DNA of 64,000 nt, taken from Pirellulales bacterium (GTDB taxonomy: Bacteria > Planctomycetota > Planctomycetia > Pirellulales > JACPPG01). The position numbers were made by a program, and so were the translations under genes. The DNA is taken from contig DASZWQ010000176.1 of NCBI GenBank assembly GCA_035546535.1, forward strand, positions 24,878-88,877. Direction: 5' to 3'. The stretch's first letter is position 1. Each line of letters begins with the position of its first letter. The notes under the pieces were generated by a model. It was not told the origin of the DNA. It saw only the letters and a program-made list of their open reading frames with translations, and did not search any database. Of the stretch, positions 7,160 to 14,221 are shown piece by piece.

Positions 7160-8344
7160 CTAACCTTGTAAGAGTTCCTTCGCCTGCCGTGCCACGACGA
7201 TTTCTTCGTTCGTGGGCACGACCCACACTTGCGTCCGGCTGCTGGCGGCATGAATCGGCGCTTCGCCCGTGGCCGCCTGGTTGGCCGCCGCGTCGAGCTC
7301 GATGCCGAGCTCTGCCAGTCCCTGGCACACCGCCGCGCGGATCGTGCGGCCGTTCTCGCCGATGCCCCCGGTGAACACGATCACATCCGCCCCGCCCAGC
7401 TCGACCAGGTACGCCCCCAGGTAATGCCGAATGGCGGCCACGTAAACGTCGAGCGCCAGTTGCGCGTCCTTGCTTCCCGCCGCGATGGCCGCCTCGAGAT
7501 CGCGCACATCGCCGCTGGTGCCGCTGAGCCCTGCCAACCCGCCGCGCGAAGCCAACATCTCGAGCACTTCGGCCAACGGCTTGCCAGTGCGCTCGACGAT
7601 CATGGCCACCGCGTACGGATCGAAATCCCCCGCGCGGTTGTTCTGCGGCAGACCGGTCTGCGGGCTCATTCCCATGCTCGTGGCCACGCTCTGTCCATTG
7701 CGAATGGCGCACAGCGAGCTCGAGCCGCCCAAGTGGCAAGAGATGATCCGCAAATCGTTGCGACCCAGAATCTCGGCCGTGCGCTGCGCGATGTAGCGAT
7801 GGCTGGCCCCGTGAAAACCCCAACGGCGCACGTGGTACATGTCGGCCCACTCGCGCGGGATGGCATAGAACCGGTTGCGATCGGGGATCGTCTGGTGAAA
7901 GCCCGTTTCGAAGGCCGCCACCAGCGGAATTTCGGGGAGCTTCTCGCGCAGCAGCCGCATGGCAGTGATGTACGGCGGGTTATGCGCCGGCGCCACCGAG
8001 CTCATTTCATCCATGGCCGCGAGCACTTCGGGTGTGACGCGCTGCACGCCGCTGAAACTTCCGCCGTGTACGGCCTTGAAGCCGATGGCGGCCACTTCGG
8101 CGGCATCCTGGATGCAGCCCGTCTCAGGGTCCGTCAACTGCTCCAAGCAGCGGCGCACGGCCACGGCGTGATCCGGCACGGACGAAACGAGCTCACGGCG
8201 CGTGCCGCCGATGTCGACGTACGAACGACTTTCGGCCGAACCGATGCGTTCGGTCCCGCCGCGCGCGAGCTGGCGCTCGTCGGTCATGTCGTACAGCCGA
8301 TACTTGAAGCTCGTCGAGCCCAGGTTGGCCACCAGGATCTTCAT
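7160..8344 (-). CDS. ackA: Acetate/propionate kinase family (acyl-phosphate to ATP)
   Basis: 394-residue acetokinase-family enzyme making ATP from an acyl phosphate; in this operon probably lactyl-phosphate from PduL, giving lactate. The N-terminal ANLGSTSFK (N7) corresponds to the NxGSSS phosphate motif, with Thr in place of one Ser. FHGASHRYI and [16 protein letters not shown] are the usual acetokinase signatures, and the C-terminal FTGGIGENG is intact. Length is standard for the family. It lies between a BMC-H and a BMC-P gene, four bases from the latter. The substrate cannot be read from sequence. Confidence 0.95.
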   Translation of the reverse strand: MKILVANLGSTSFKYRLYDMTDERQLARGGTERIGSAESRSYVDIGGTRRELVSSVPDHAVAVRRCLEQLTDPETGCIQDAAEVAAIGFKAVHGGSFSGVQRVTPEVLAAMDEMSSVAPAHNPPYITAMRLLREKLPEIPLVAAFETGFHQTIPDRNRFYAIPREWADMYHVRRWGFHGASHRYIAQRTAEILGRNDLRIISCHLGGSSSLCAIRNGQSVATSMGMSPQTGLPQNNRAGDFDPYAVAMIVERTGKPLAEVLEMLASRGGLAGLSGTSGDVRDLEAAIAAGSKDAQLALDVYVAAIRHYLGAYLVELGGADVIVFTGGIGENGRTIRAAVCQGLAELGIELDAAANQAATGEAPIHAASSRTQVWVVPTNEEIVVARQAKELLQG

Positions 8345-8391
8345 CTTAGGTCGTGCGCTCCGTCTAACTGGGAAGAATGTCGAACGTCCGT

Positions 8392-8661
8392 TTACGACAG
8401 GTACGCCTTGACCAGCCCTTCGCTGGGGCGAGGAATGACGTGGCTGGCCGTGAGCTCGCCGACCTTGGTGGCCGCCGCGGCGCCTGCCTCGACCGCGGCA
8501 CGCACGCTACCGACGTCGCCTTGCACGACGGCCGTCACGAGTCCGCCGCCGATGGCGACTTTCTTGATGATCCGCACGTTGGCGGCCTTGGCCATGGCGT
8601 CGGTCGCTTCGACAAGCGCCACGAGCCCCTTGGTTTCGACTAATCCGATCGCGTCTTGCAT
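8392..8661 (-). CDS. BMC-H hexameric shell protein
   Basis: 89-residue single-domain BMC protein forming hexagonal tiles of the shell. Family marks are the opening [26 protein letters not shown], the pore loop [15 protein letters not shown] and the closing helix before VIPRPSEGL. It differs from the second copy at 8830-9129 in the pore loop (IGGG versus VGSG), so the two would line pores of different character. The gap to ackA is 47 bp. Confidence 0.96.
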   Translation of the reverse strand: MQDAIGLVETKGLVALVEATDAMAKAANVRIIKKVAIGGGLVTAVVQGDVGSVRAAVEAGAAAATKVGELTASHVIPRPSEGLVKAYLS

Positions 8662-8725
8662 GACTTGAACCTTCTGTTAAAGCGTTTTTGTACTTGGTGC
8701 TCGGTCACAAATGCAGAATGCGTTT

Positions 8726-8818
8726 TTCACCACGGAGGCACGGAGACACGGAGAATTCGACATTTGCCTTTCGACATTCGTCATTTCCACCTCCGTGCCT
8801 CTGTGTCTCCGTGGTGAA
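8726..8818. repeat. Family D long inverted repeat between the two BMC-H genes
   Basis: The left arm starts TTCACCACGGAGGCACGG (8726-8754) and the right arm ends TGTCTCCGTGGTGAA (8791-8818); they are complementary over most of 28 bp around a 36-bp spacer. As mRNA this would fold into a long hairpin between the two shell genes. A related CACAGAG-rich segment lies at 63793-63819. Confidence 0.85.
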
Positions 8819-8829
8819 GCTCTTCATCC

Positions 8830-9129
8830 TCAGTCGGCGCCCTTGCTGCCGGCGGTCGGCATCACGCCCTTGAGATCGTCGTGCGGGCGAGGAATGACCT
8901 GCACGCTGACAACTTCGCCAATCCGCCCGGCTGCTGCGGCACCGGCGTCGGTCGCGGCCTTCACCGCAGCCACGTCGCCCGTGACGAACGCCGTCACCAG
9001 GCCACTGCCCACCTTGTCCCAGCCGAGAAACTCGACGTTCGCGGCCTTCATCATTGCGTCGCTGGCTTCGATCAGGGTTACGAAACCCTTCGTCTCGATC
9101 ATGCCCAACGCTTCCATCGCTTTCGCCAT
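8830..9129 (-). CDS. BMC-H hexameric shell protein
   Basis: 99-residue hexameric shell protein. It opens [23 protein letters not shown], has the pore loop [15 protein letters not shown] and the standard ending [11 protein letters not shown] followed by a short tail ([12 protein letters not shown]). It is the first shell gene after pduL. The pair of BMC-H genes, with no BMC-T trimer gene, fits the PVM shell composition. Confidence 0.96.
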   Translation of the reverse strand: MAKAMEALGMIETKGFVTLIEASDAMMKAANVEFLGWDKVGSGLVTAFVTGDVAAVKAATDAGAAAAGRIGEVVSVQVIPRPHDDLKGVMPTAGSKGAD

Positions 9130-9240
9130 GTCACGGGTACTCCAGAAAAACCAAGAACAAACAGAAACTCGAAAACTCTTTGTGCCTGCACTTTCGTCAG
9201 GCGTTCATTCCCTCTGCTTAACCCTCCTCCCGTGGCGTCA

Positions 9241-9356
9241 AACCCTCTCCCTTTGGGAGAGGGCAGGGTGAGGGGCACATCGTTCACTTACCTGTCGCGT
9301 GTTTCTTGCCGAACGCTTCGACCATCCCCTAACCCCTCCCTGACAGGGAGAGGGAT
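9241..9356 (+). repeat. Composite A-A2 palindromic element
   Basis: CCCTCTCCC-ttt-GGGAGAGGG plus CAGGGTGAGGGG, a spacer containing TTGCCGAACGC(T/G)TCGACC (shared with the copy at 14030-14178), then CCCTCCCT-gac-AGGGAGAGGG. It fills the gap between pduL and the first BMC-H gene. Confidence 0.8.
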
Positions 9357-9379
9357 TCGTGCCTTAACGCTTTGGCCCT

Positions 9380-10054
9380 TTACTGCTTCAACAATTCCAC
9401 TTTCGTCGCGTGATCCAGATCGGCGGCGTTGCCTTCGTCAGTATCGATGTGCACTTCCAGCTTGCTGGTGGCGTCGGCCCGCACCAGCAAGTCCTCGTAG
9501 ACCGTGGTGCAGGTCGATTCGATCCGCAGCCGCATCCGCTCGCCGTTCTTCACGCCGTAGAAGGCTGCCGTTTCGTTGCTCATGTGGACGTGCCGCTCGG
9601 CGCGAATCACGCCTTCCTTCAACTCGACCACGCCGTTTGGCCCAACGAGCACGCAGCCCGGCGTGCCCTGAATCTTGCCACTGGCACGCACCGGGAGATC
9701 GATGCCCAACGAAATGCCGTCGGTGAACGCCAGCTCGACCTGGCTGGCCGGCCGCGTGGGTCCCAGCACGCGCACGCTGGGGAGCATCCGTCGTCGCGGG
9801 CCGACAACCATCACGGTTTCCTCGGCGGCGTAGAAGCCATCTTGATACAGCGGCTTCTGCGGCGTCAGCTTGCGGCCCGGTCCGAACAGTGTCTCCACGT
9901 GCTCGTCGGTCAAATGGCAATGCCGGGCCGAGATGCTGACAACCAGCTTCGGCACGCCCGGGGGGGCGCTCGATTTGCCGAGGACGATCTCGCGCACGAT
10001 GCGCTCGATGGTCGTTCGATCCAGGGTCGGCGCGCTAGCGGTTGCAAGGCTCAT
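9380..10054 (-). CDS. pduL: PduL-type phosphotransacylase of the microcompartment
   Basis: 224-residue phosphate acyltransferase that exchanges CoA for phosphate on an acyl group (here probably lactyl-CoA to lactyl-phosphate), returning CoA inside the compartment. It shows both PduL zinc motifs: SARHCHLT (H45, H47) and ERHVHMS (H155, H157). The N-terminal helix ([12 protein letters not shown], about 15-26) plus a Pro-containing linker is a likely encapsulation peptide. Its ATG overlaps the stop of the upstream DeoR-type regulator (ATGA, 10051-10054), which implies translational coupling. Confidence 0.96.
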   Translation of the reverse strand: MSLATASAPTLDRTTIERIVREIVLGKSSAPPGVPKLVVSISARHCHLTDEHVETLFGPGRKLTPQKPLYQDGFYAAEETVMVVGPRRRMLPSVRVLGPTRPASQVELAFTDGISLGIDLPVRASGKIQGTPGCVLVGPNGVVELKEGVIRAERHVHMSNETAAFYGVKNGERMRLRIESTCTTVYEDLLVRADATSKLEVHIDTDEGNAADLDHATKVELLKQ

Positions 10055-10839
10055 GCGTTTTTCAACGGTTGTGCATCAGGAGGTTCGGCAATGACGAGGT
10101 CGACGCCCGCCGCTTTGACTTTCTTCTTCCAGGCCGCGTCGATCTCGTGATCGACGACCAGGTAATCGACACGTTCCAGGGCGCACAAATGCGCCAGGCT
10201 CTGATGGCCGAACTTGGTGCTGTCCGCCACCACGATCACCTCTTCCGAGGCTTGCAGCATCGCCTGCTCGGTTTCGACCAACAGCAAGTTGCTGTTGTAA
10301 AACCCGCGGTCGTTGATGCCGGCCACGCTGAGCACCGTGCGGCGCACGTTCAGGTTCGCCAGCATCTGATTCGCGTAGGGACCGAGCGACACGCCGGTGC
10401 GCGGATAAACGTAACCGCCAACGAGCACCAGATCGGTCGAGGCGCCCGAGGCGAACAGATTGGCCACGGGCAGCGAGTTGGTGACGATTTGCAAGTGGCG
10501 GCCAACGAGCAGCCGCGCCACTTCGTAAGTCGTGGTCCCACCATCCAACAAGAGCGTGTCGCCATCCTGGATCAGTTGCGCGGCCCGGGCGGCGATGGCA
10601 CGCTTCTTGTCCCACTGCGCCGGCTGGCGCTCGTCGAAATGCGGCAGCTTCGGCGACGAGCCGGTGTAGAACACGCCGCCGTGGGTGCGCTTGGCGCTGC
10701 CGGCGTCCTCGAGGAAATCGAGATCGCGGCGCACCGTCGACTCGGACACGGCCAGCGCGTCGGCCAAATCGGGCAATGCCGCAAAGCCGCGTGAGCGGAC
10801 GAGTTCGAGCAAGCGGGACCGCCTTTCTTCGGCTAGCAC
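10051..10839 (-). CDS. DeoR-family transcriptional regulator of the microcompartment operon
   Basis: DeoR/GlpR-type repressor, about 262 residues. The N-terminal helix-turn-helix begins [15 protein letters not shown], with the recognition part [17 protein letters not shown] and the family mark KRTHGG. The C-terminal sugar-phosphate sensing domain has [23 protein letters not shown] and [10 protein letters not shown] favour the GTG at 10839 because the DeoR domain begins there. An in-frame ATG at 10920 would add 27 residues with no domain and would cover an operator-like palindrome (10901-10916). It is the first gene of the operon and probably senses a phosphorylated deoxysugar intermediate and represses its own operon. 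Confidence 0.9.
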   Translation of the reverse strand: MLAEERRSRLLELVRSRGFAALPDLADALAVSESTVRRDLDFLEDAGSAKRTHGGVFYTGSSPKLPHFDERQPAQWDKKRAIAARAAQLIQDGDTLLLDGGTTTYEVARLLVGRHLQIVTNSLPVANLFASGASTDLVLVGGYVYPRTGVSLGPYANQMLANLNVRRTVLSVAGINDRGFYNSNLLLVETEQAMLQASEEVIVVADSTKFGHQSLAHLCALERVDYLVVDHEIDAAWKKKVKAAGVDLVIAEPPDAQPLKNA

Positions 10840-10900
10840 GGGACCATTCCGCGAGGATTCTGGCAGGAGGTTGGCAAACGTGGCTCCATTATGTGCGCAT

Positions 10901-10916
10901 TTGTGATAGATAACAA
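10901..10916. promoter_or_regulatory. Operator-like imperfect palindrome upstream of the DeoR-type gene
   Basis: TTGTGATAGATAACAA: six of eight positions of the two halves pair (TTGTGATA against TTGTTATC). It lies about 60 bp upstream of the preferred GTG start, in the divergent gap between the operon and the GNAT gene. It is the most AT-rich short stretch nearby. Role as autoregulatory operator is inferred. Confidence 0.4.
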
Positions 10917-11044
10917 TCACTAATTGGCACTACGGATGGCCGGTATAGCCATATTTCAGCAGGTCACGCCCAAACTCGGGCGGCGATTGGAAATATACAA
11001 CACCCCAAAGGGGTGGGTTTCGCGGCTCGCGGGGCGCGGGGAGA

Positions 11045-11578
11045 ATGATGGTGGATATGGCCTCGGCCCTCCACTTCTCGAAACGGCTTCTCACTCGCCC
11101 CCCGTCGGCGACTCCGACGGGCTTTGCCTTGCGACAATTCGCAGGGCTCCAGGACATCGCGCTGTGGCTCGAGCTGCGCAACCGGGCCTTCGCCCGGGCC
11201 AAACCCGGCATTCTTAGCTGGGACGCGACGGACTTCGCCCGCGAGCTGACAGAGCGCCCCTGGTGGTCGCCCGACCGGCTGTGGTTTGCCCTGGCCCACG
11301 AGCCGGGGGCTGACCAGCCGCTGCCGGTCGGCACGGTGGCACTTGCCGAACGAGCGGCCGGCCCCGAGGCGGTCGCCGCCGTGCATTGGCTGGCGGTGCT
11401 CCCCATGTGGCGGCGTCGCGGCGTGGCCCGGCTGCTGATGGCCGCGCTCGAAGAGCGTGCCTGGGATCTAGGCTACCGCACGATCGCGCTGGAAACCCAT
11501 GCAGGCTGGACTGCCGCGAAACAGCTTTATGAATCGCTCGGATATCTACAGGACCCTGGAGAGACGTTTATGCGTTAG
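11045..11578 (+). CDS. GNAT-family N-acetyltransferase
   Basis: 177-residue acetyltransferase. After about 30 variable residues the GNAT fold starts with FALRQFAGLQDIALWLELRN. The acetyl-CoA signature is WRRRGVARLLMAALEERA (about 123-140), and the C-terminal AAKQLYESLGY is the usual last helix and strand. The substrate is unknown. It is transcribed away from the BMC operon, so it is not obviously part of it. The N-terminus is uncertain, since another Met lies at residue 5. Confidence 0.85.
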   Translation: MMVDMASALHFSKRLLTRPPSATPTGFALRQFAGLQDIALWLELRNRAFARAKPGILSWDATDFARELTERPWWSPDRLWFALAHEPGADQPLPVGTVALAERAAGPEAVAAVHWLAVLPMWRRRGVARLLMAALEERAWDLGYRTIALETHAGWTAAKQLYESLGYLQDPGETFMR

Positions 11579-11643
11579 CGATCAGACGCGAAGCGAGTGC
11601 CCAAGAATCCCTCTGCGATTCCCTTTCTTGTCAAAGGTGGCAA

Positions 11644-13224
11644 ATGGACACGAAGCAAGCGCAACTGTACGCGAAGATTCTGGCGTTCGAGTTTGATGAG
11701 CCTGGCACCTGCCGCACGTTCGCGGCGCGGCTCGCCGAAGAGAACGATTGGTCCGTCGAATTTGCTGACCGAGCCGTTTTCGAATATCGGCGGTTTCTCT
11801 TTCTCGCCATGGCCGCCGGACACGTCGTCTGTCCTTCGGAAGAAGTCGACGAAGTCTGGCATCTGCACCTGATCTACAGCCGCTCGTACTGGCAGCGCCT
11901 GTGCGGCGAAGTGCTCGAGCGTCCGCTGCACCACGATCCGTCGCGCGGCGGTCGCCAGCAGTACCACAAGCATCGCCGCATGTATGCCGAGACGCTCGAT
12001 AGTTATCGGCGGCTGTTCGGCGAAGAGCCGCCGGCCGATCTGTGGCCTGATGTCGAGAGGCGGTTCTCGCCGCATCGCAAAGACCAGCCGGCCGATCGAT
12101 CGCGATACTGGATGATCCGCAAACCGGTTCTGTGGTGGCGTGTTCGCTCATGGTGGCGAAAATTCAGCACCGGCGTGGCCTTCACTTTGATGGCCACTGT
12201 GCCACTCTTCGGAGTCGCCATCGATCATCCGTTCAACATGCATGGGCCGGAATTCCTGGCGTTCTACGCGTGCCTGTTGATCGTCGCTTTCGGGACAGCG
12301 GTCACGGTGCGTCTGCTGGCGAAGCGGTCGTCGGACATGAACAAGAAGGGAGACAGCTCGCCGCTCGATCCGTATCAAGCGGCGTATCTCAGCGGCGGAC
12401 CGGGCTGGGCCCTGAAGACCGCCATTGCACGCATGCTGGCCGATCACGAAACCATCGTCACCCGGACAACACCGCTTCGTCTTGGCCGATTCGGGATATC
12501 GAAAACGACGGGGCATCCGCTCCTCCGCGCCCTATCGATGGCTATGCCGGCGGCACCACAGGGAGCGAGCATGGGCGGTCTGAGAGGAAATGCTCAGGAT
12601 GCGTTAGACAATCTCGCTGAGTCGTTGCAAACCCGCGGCCTCTTGATGTCGCCGCAGCGTGCATCAATTGCTCACGTCGTGCCGCTGGCGATCATGGCCA
12701 CGACGATTGGCGTGGGACTGATCAAGATCATTGTCGGGCTCCAGCGGCATCGCCCCGTCGCGTTTCTCGTGTTGATGTGTGTCTTGGCCGTGATCGTAAC
12801 GCTGCTGGCGTTCGCTCGCCGGGTCTATCGGACAGATGCCGGGGATCGGCAGCTCTTATCGCTGAAGCTCGGGAATCAGCATTTGCGCAAAGAGGCTCGC
12901 GATTCAGAGTTCTCGGCGCATGACTCCTTGCCGCTAGCGATTGCGCTGTTCGGCTTTGGCGTCTTGCTTGGTGGCCCTTATCAGAATCTCGCTCGTTCGC
13001 TCGATCCCAACGCGAAAACCAACTACCCAGCGAAGGGGCATCGCATCTGGGGCAATAGTTGCGGAGGCATTGGCGTCGGCTGTGGGGGTGGCGCCGGCGC
13101 TAACCTCGGCGGCGGCGGACATGGCTGTGGTGGCGGAGGGGGCGCCGGCTGTGGAGGCGGCGGCGGATGCGGCGGGGGAGGTGGTGGTTGCGGTGGAGGG
13201 GGCTGCGGAGGATGCGGCAGCTAA
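11644..13224 (+). CDS. TIGR04222-like membrane protein with glycine/cysteine-rich tail
   Basis: 526 residues in three parts. Residues 1-140 resemble the glycine-rich-domain (DUF1399-like) module, with VDEVWHLHLIYSRSYW and a following LHHDP. Residues about 170-450 hold membrane segments (FTLMATVPLFGVAI, ACLLIVAFGTAVTV, VPLAIMATTIGVGLIKIIVG, FLVLMCVLAVIVTLLA) and the DPYQAAYLSGGPGWAL motif typical of TIGR04222 membrane proteins. After a further hydrophobic segment, the last about 60 residues are almost only Gly and Cys (for example GCGGGGGAGCGGGGGCGG). Function is unknown. It lies convergent to purN, with a palindrome pair between. Confidence 0.85.
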   Translation: MDTKQAQLYAKILAFEFDEPGTCRTFAARLAEENDWSVEFADRAVFEYRRFLFLAMAAGHVVCPSEEVDEVWHLHLIYSRSYWQRLCGEVLERPLHHDPSRGGRQQYHKHRRMYAETLDSYRRLFGEEPPADLWPDVERRFSPHRKDQPADRSRYWMIRKPVLWWRVRSWWRKFSTGVAFTLMATVPLFGVAIDHPFNMHGPEFLAFYACLLIVAFGTAVTVRLLAKRSSDMNKKGDSSPLDPYQAAYLSGGPGWALKTAIARMLADHETIVTRTTPLRLGRFGISKTTGHPLLRALSMAMPAAPQGASMGGLRGNAQDALDNLAESLQTRGLLMSPQRASIAHVVPLAIMATTIGVGLIKIIVGLQRHRPVAFLVLMCVLAVIVTLLAFARRVYRTDAGDRQLLSLKLGNQHLRKEARDSEFSAHDSLPLAIALFGFGVLLGGPYQNLARSLDPNAKTNYPAKGHRIWGNSCGGIGVGCGGGAGANLGGGGHGCGGGGGAGCGGGGGCGGGGGGCGGGGCGGCGS

Positions 13225-13261
13225 TGTCGACTGCTTTTCAATCGCGACCTGCGTGTTCCGC

Positions 13262-13332
13262 GTGCCACTGCTGGCTTGTCCAGCAGTGCATTGGCATCGA
13301 GCAAACACTGGTGGACAAGCCACCAGTGGCAC
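13262..13332. repeat. Family C paired palindrome between convergent genes
   Basis: GCCACTGCTGGCTTGTCCAG... and ...GACAAGCCACCAGTGGCAC form two hairpins and can also pair with each other. It occupies almost the whole gap between the convergent ends of the TIGR04222-like gene and purN, so it may terminate both. Confidence 0.8.
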
Positions 13333-13342
13333 ACGATGCGGC

Positions 13343-13972
13343 TCAGCCCGGCAACACGCGCACGCGCCGCCCTTCGACTTGCAACCGGCCCGCGGCGAAC
13401 AAGCGCAGCGCCTCGGGCAAGGCCTCGCACTCGGCCGCGAAGACCCGCGCGGCGAGCGATTCGGGCGTGTCGTGCTCTTCGACCGGCACGACGTGCTGCA
13501 AGATGATCGGCCCGTGGTCGTACTCGTTGTCGACGAAGTGAACCGTGCAGCCCGACACTTTGGCTCCGTAGTCGAGCACGGCGCGATGCACACGCAGACC
13601 ATACGCGCCGCGCCCGCAGAAAGCCGGTATCAGCGCGGGATGGATGTTCATCACGCGATTGGCAAAATCGGCCGGCACCGGCGCGAACTTCAAGAAGCCG
13701 GCCATCACGACCAGGTCCGGCTTCGCTTCTCGACAAGCCGCGAAGATCGCACGGCCAAACTCATCGTCGCTGGCGAATTGATTGCGTTGGCAGATGTGCG
13801 TGGGTATCTGCGCGGCTTCGGCGAATTTCAATCCGCCCGCTGTAGGATTGCTCGAGATCACTCGCTCGACCCGCGCCGCCAGGCGGCCATCGGCCATGCG
13901 ATCAAGCAGATTGCGCAGCGTGGTCCCACCGCCGGAGATGAGCACGACAAGTTTTAGCGGTGCGGTGCTCAT
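13343..13972 (-). CDS. purN: Phosphoribosylglycinamide formyltransferase (PurN)
   Basis: 209-residue GAR transformylase: transfers formyl from 10-formyl-THF to GAR in purine synthesis. The phosphate loop is ISGGGTTLRN (12-21). Catalytic residues are visible: N109 and H111 in NIHPALIP, and D152 in DNEYDHGPII. Instead of the common SFxGLHTHRQAL it has FCGRGAYGLRVHRAVL, a variant seen in many distant PurN proteins. A family B palindrome begins only four bases upstream of its ATG (13976-14050), leaving no ordinary ribosome-binding site. It follows ileS on the minus strand. Confidence 0.93.
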   Translation of the reverse strand: MSTAPLKLVVLISGGGTTLRNLLDRMADGRLAARVERVISSNPTAGGLKFAEAAQIPTHICQRNQFASDDEFGRAIFAACREAKPDLVVMAGFLKFAPVPADFANRVMNIHPALIPAFCGRGAYGLRVHRAVLDYGAKVSGCTVHFVDNEYDHGPIILQHVVPVEEHDTPESLAARVFAAECEALPEALRLFAAGRLQVEGRRVRVLPG

Positions 13973-13975
13973 GGG

Positions 13976-14050
13976 TAGGGTGCTCTGTGAGCACCAGCAT
14001 TCTTATCGGAAAGCAATTTCTTTTCGCTCGGTGCCCACAGGGCACCCTAC
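13976..14050 (+). repeat. Family B paired palindrome over the purN leader
   Basis: GGTGCTC-tgt-GAGCACC, a spacer of about 34 bp differing from the BMC-operon copies, then GGTGCCC-aca-GGGCACC. The left half ends right at the purN start codon and occupies the ribosome-binding region. Confidence 0.85.
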
Positions 14051-14178
14051 GGTCATCTCGCGTTTCACCCTCTCCCTTCGGGAGAGGGCAGGGTGAGGGG
14101 CAAACCGCTCACTCAACGAACACGTGTCCCTTGCCGAACGCGTCGACCCTCCCCTAACTCCTCCCTATTCAGGGATTG
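14030..14178 (+). repeat. Composite palindromic element (B half, A, A2), copy 3
   Basis: B half GGTGCCCACAGGGCACC, then A (CCCTCTCCC-ttc-GGGAGAGGG plus CAGGGTGAGGGG) and a degenerate A2 (CCCTCCCCTAACTCCTCCCT...AGGGA). Its A-to-A2 spacer matches the copy at 9241-9356. It lies between ileS and purN. Confidence 0.8.
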
Positions 14179-14201
14179 GCATCTTGCCGCGATGCGAACG
14201 C

Positions 14202-14221
14202 GGTGCCCACAGGGCACCCTA
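14202..14221 (+). repeat. Family B half palindrome that carries the ileS stop codon
   Basis: GGTGCCCACAGGGCACC followed by CTA. The last three bases, read on the minus strand, are the TAG stop codon of ileS (14219-14221). Confidence 0.85.

Noticed and set aside
7229..8668. 479-codon open frame on the plus strand
   Set aside because: Antisense shadow of ackA and a BMC-H gene.
3593..9129. Ethanolamine or propanediol microcompartment, suggested by EutN-like and Pdu-like names
   Set aside because: No ethanolamine lyase, diol dehydratase, B12-related gene or BMC-T protein is present, while a class II aldolase is.
12941..13957. 338-codon open frame on the plus strand
   Set aside because: Crosses the end of the TIGR04222-like gene, the family C repeat and the antisense of purN.
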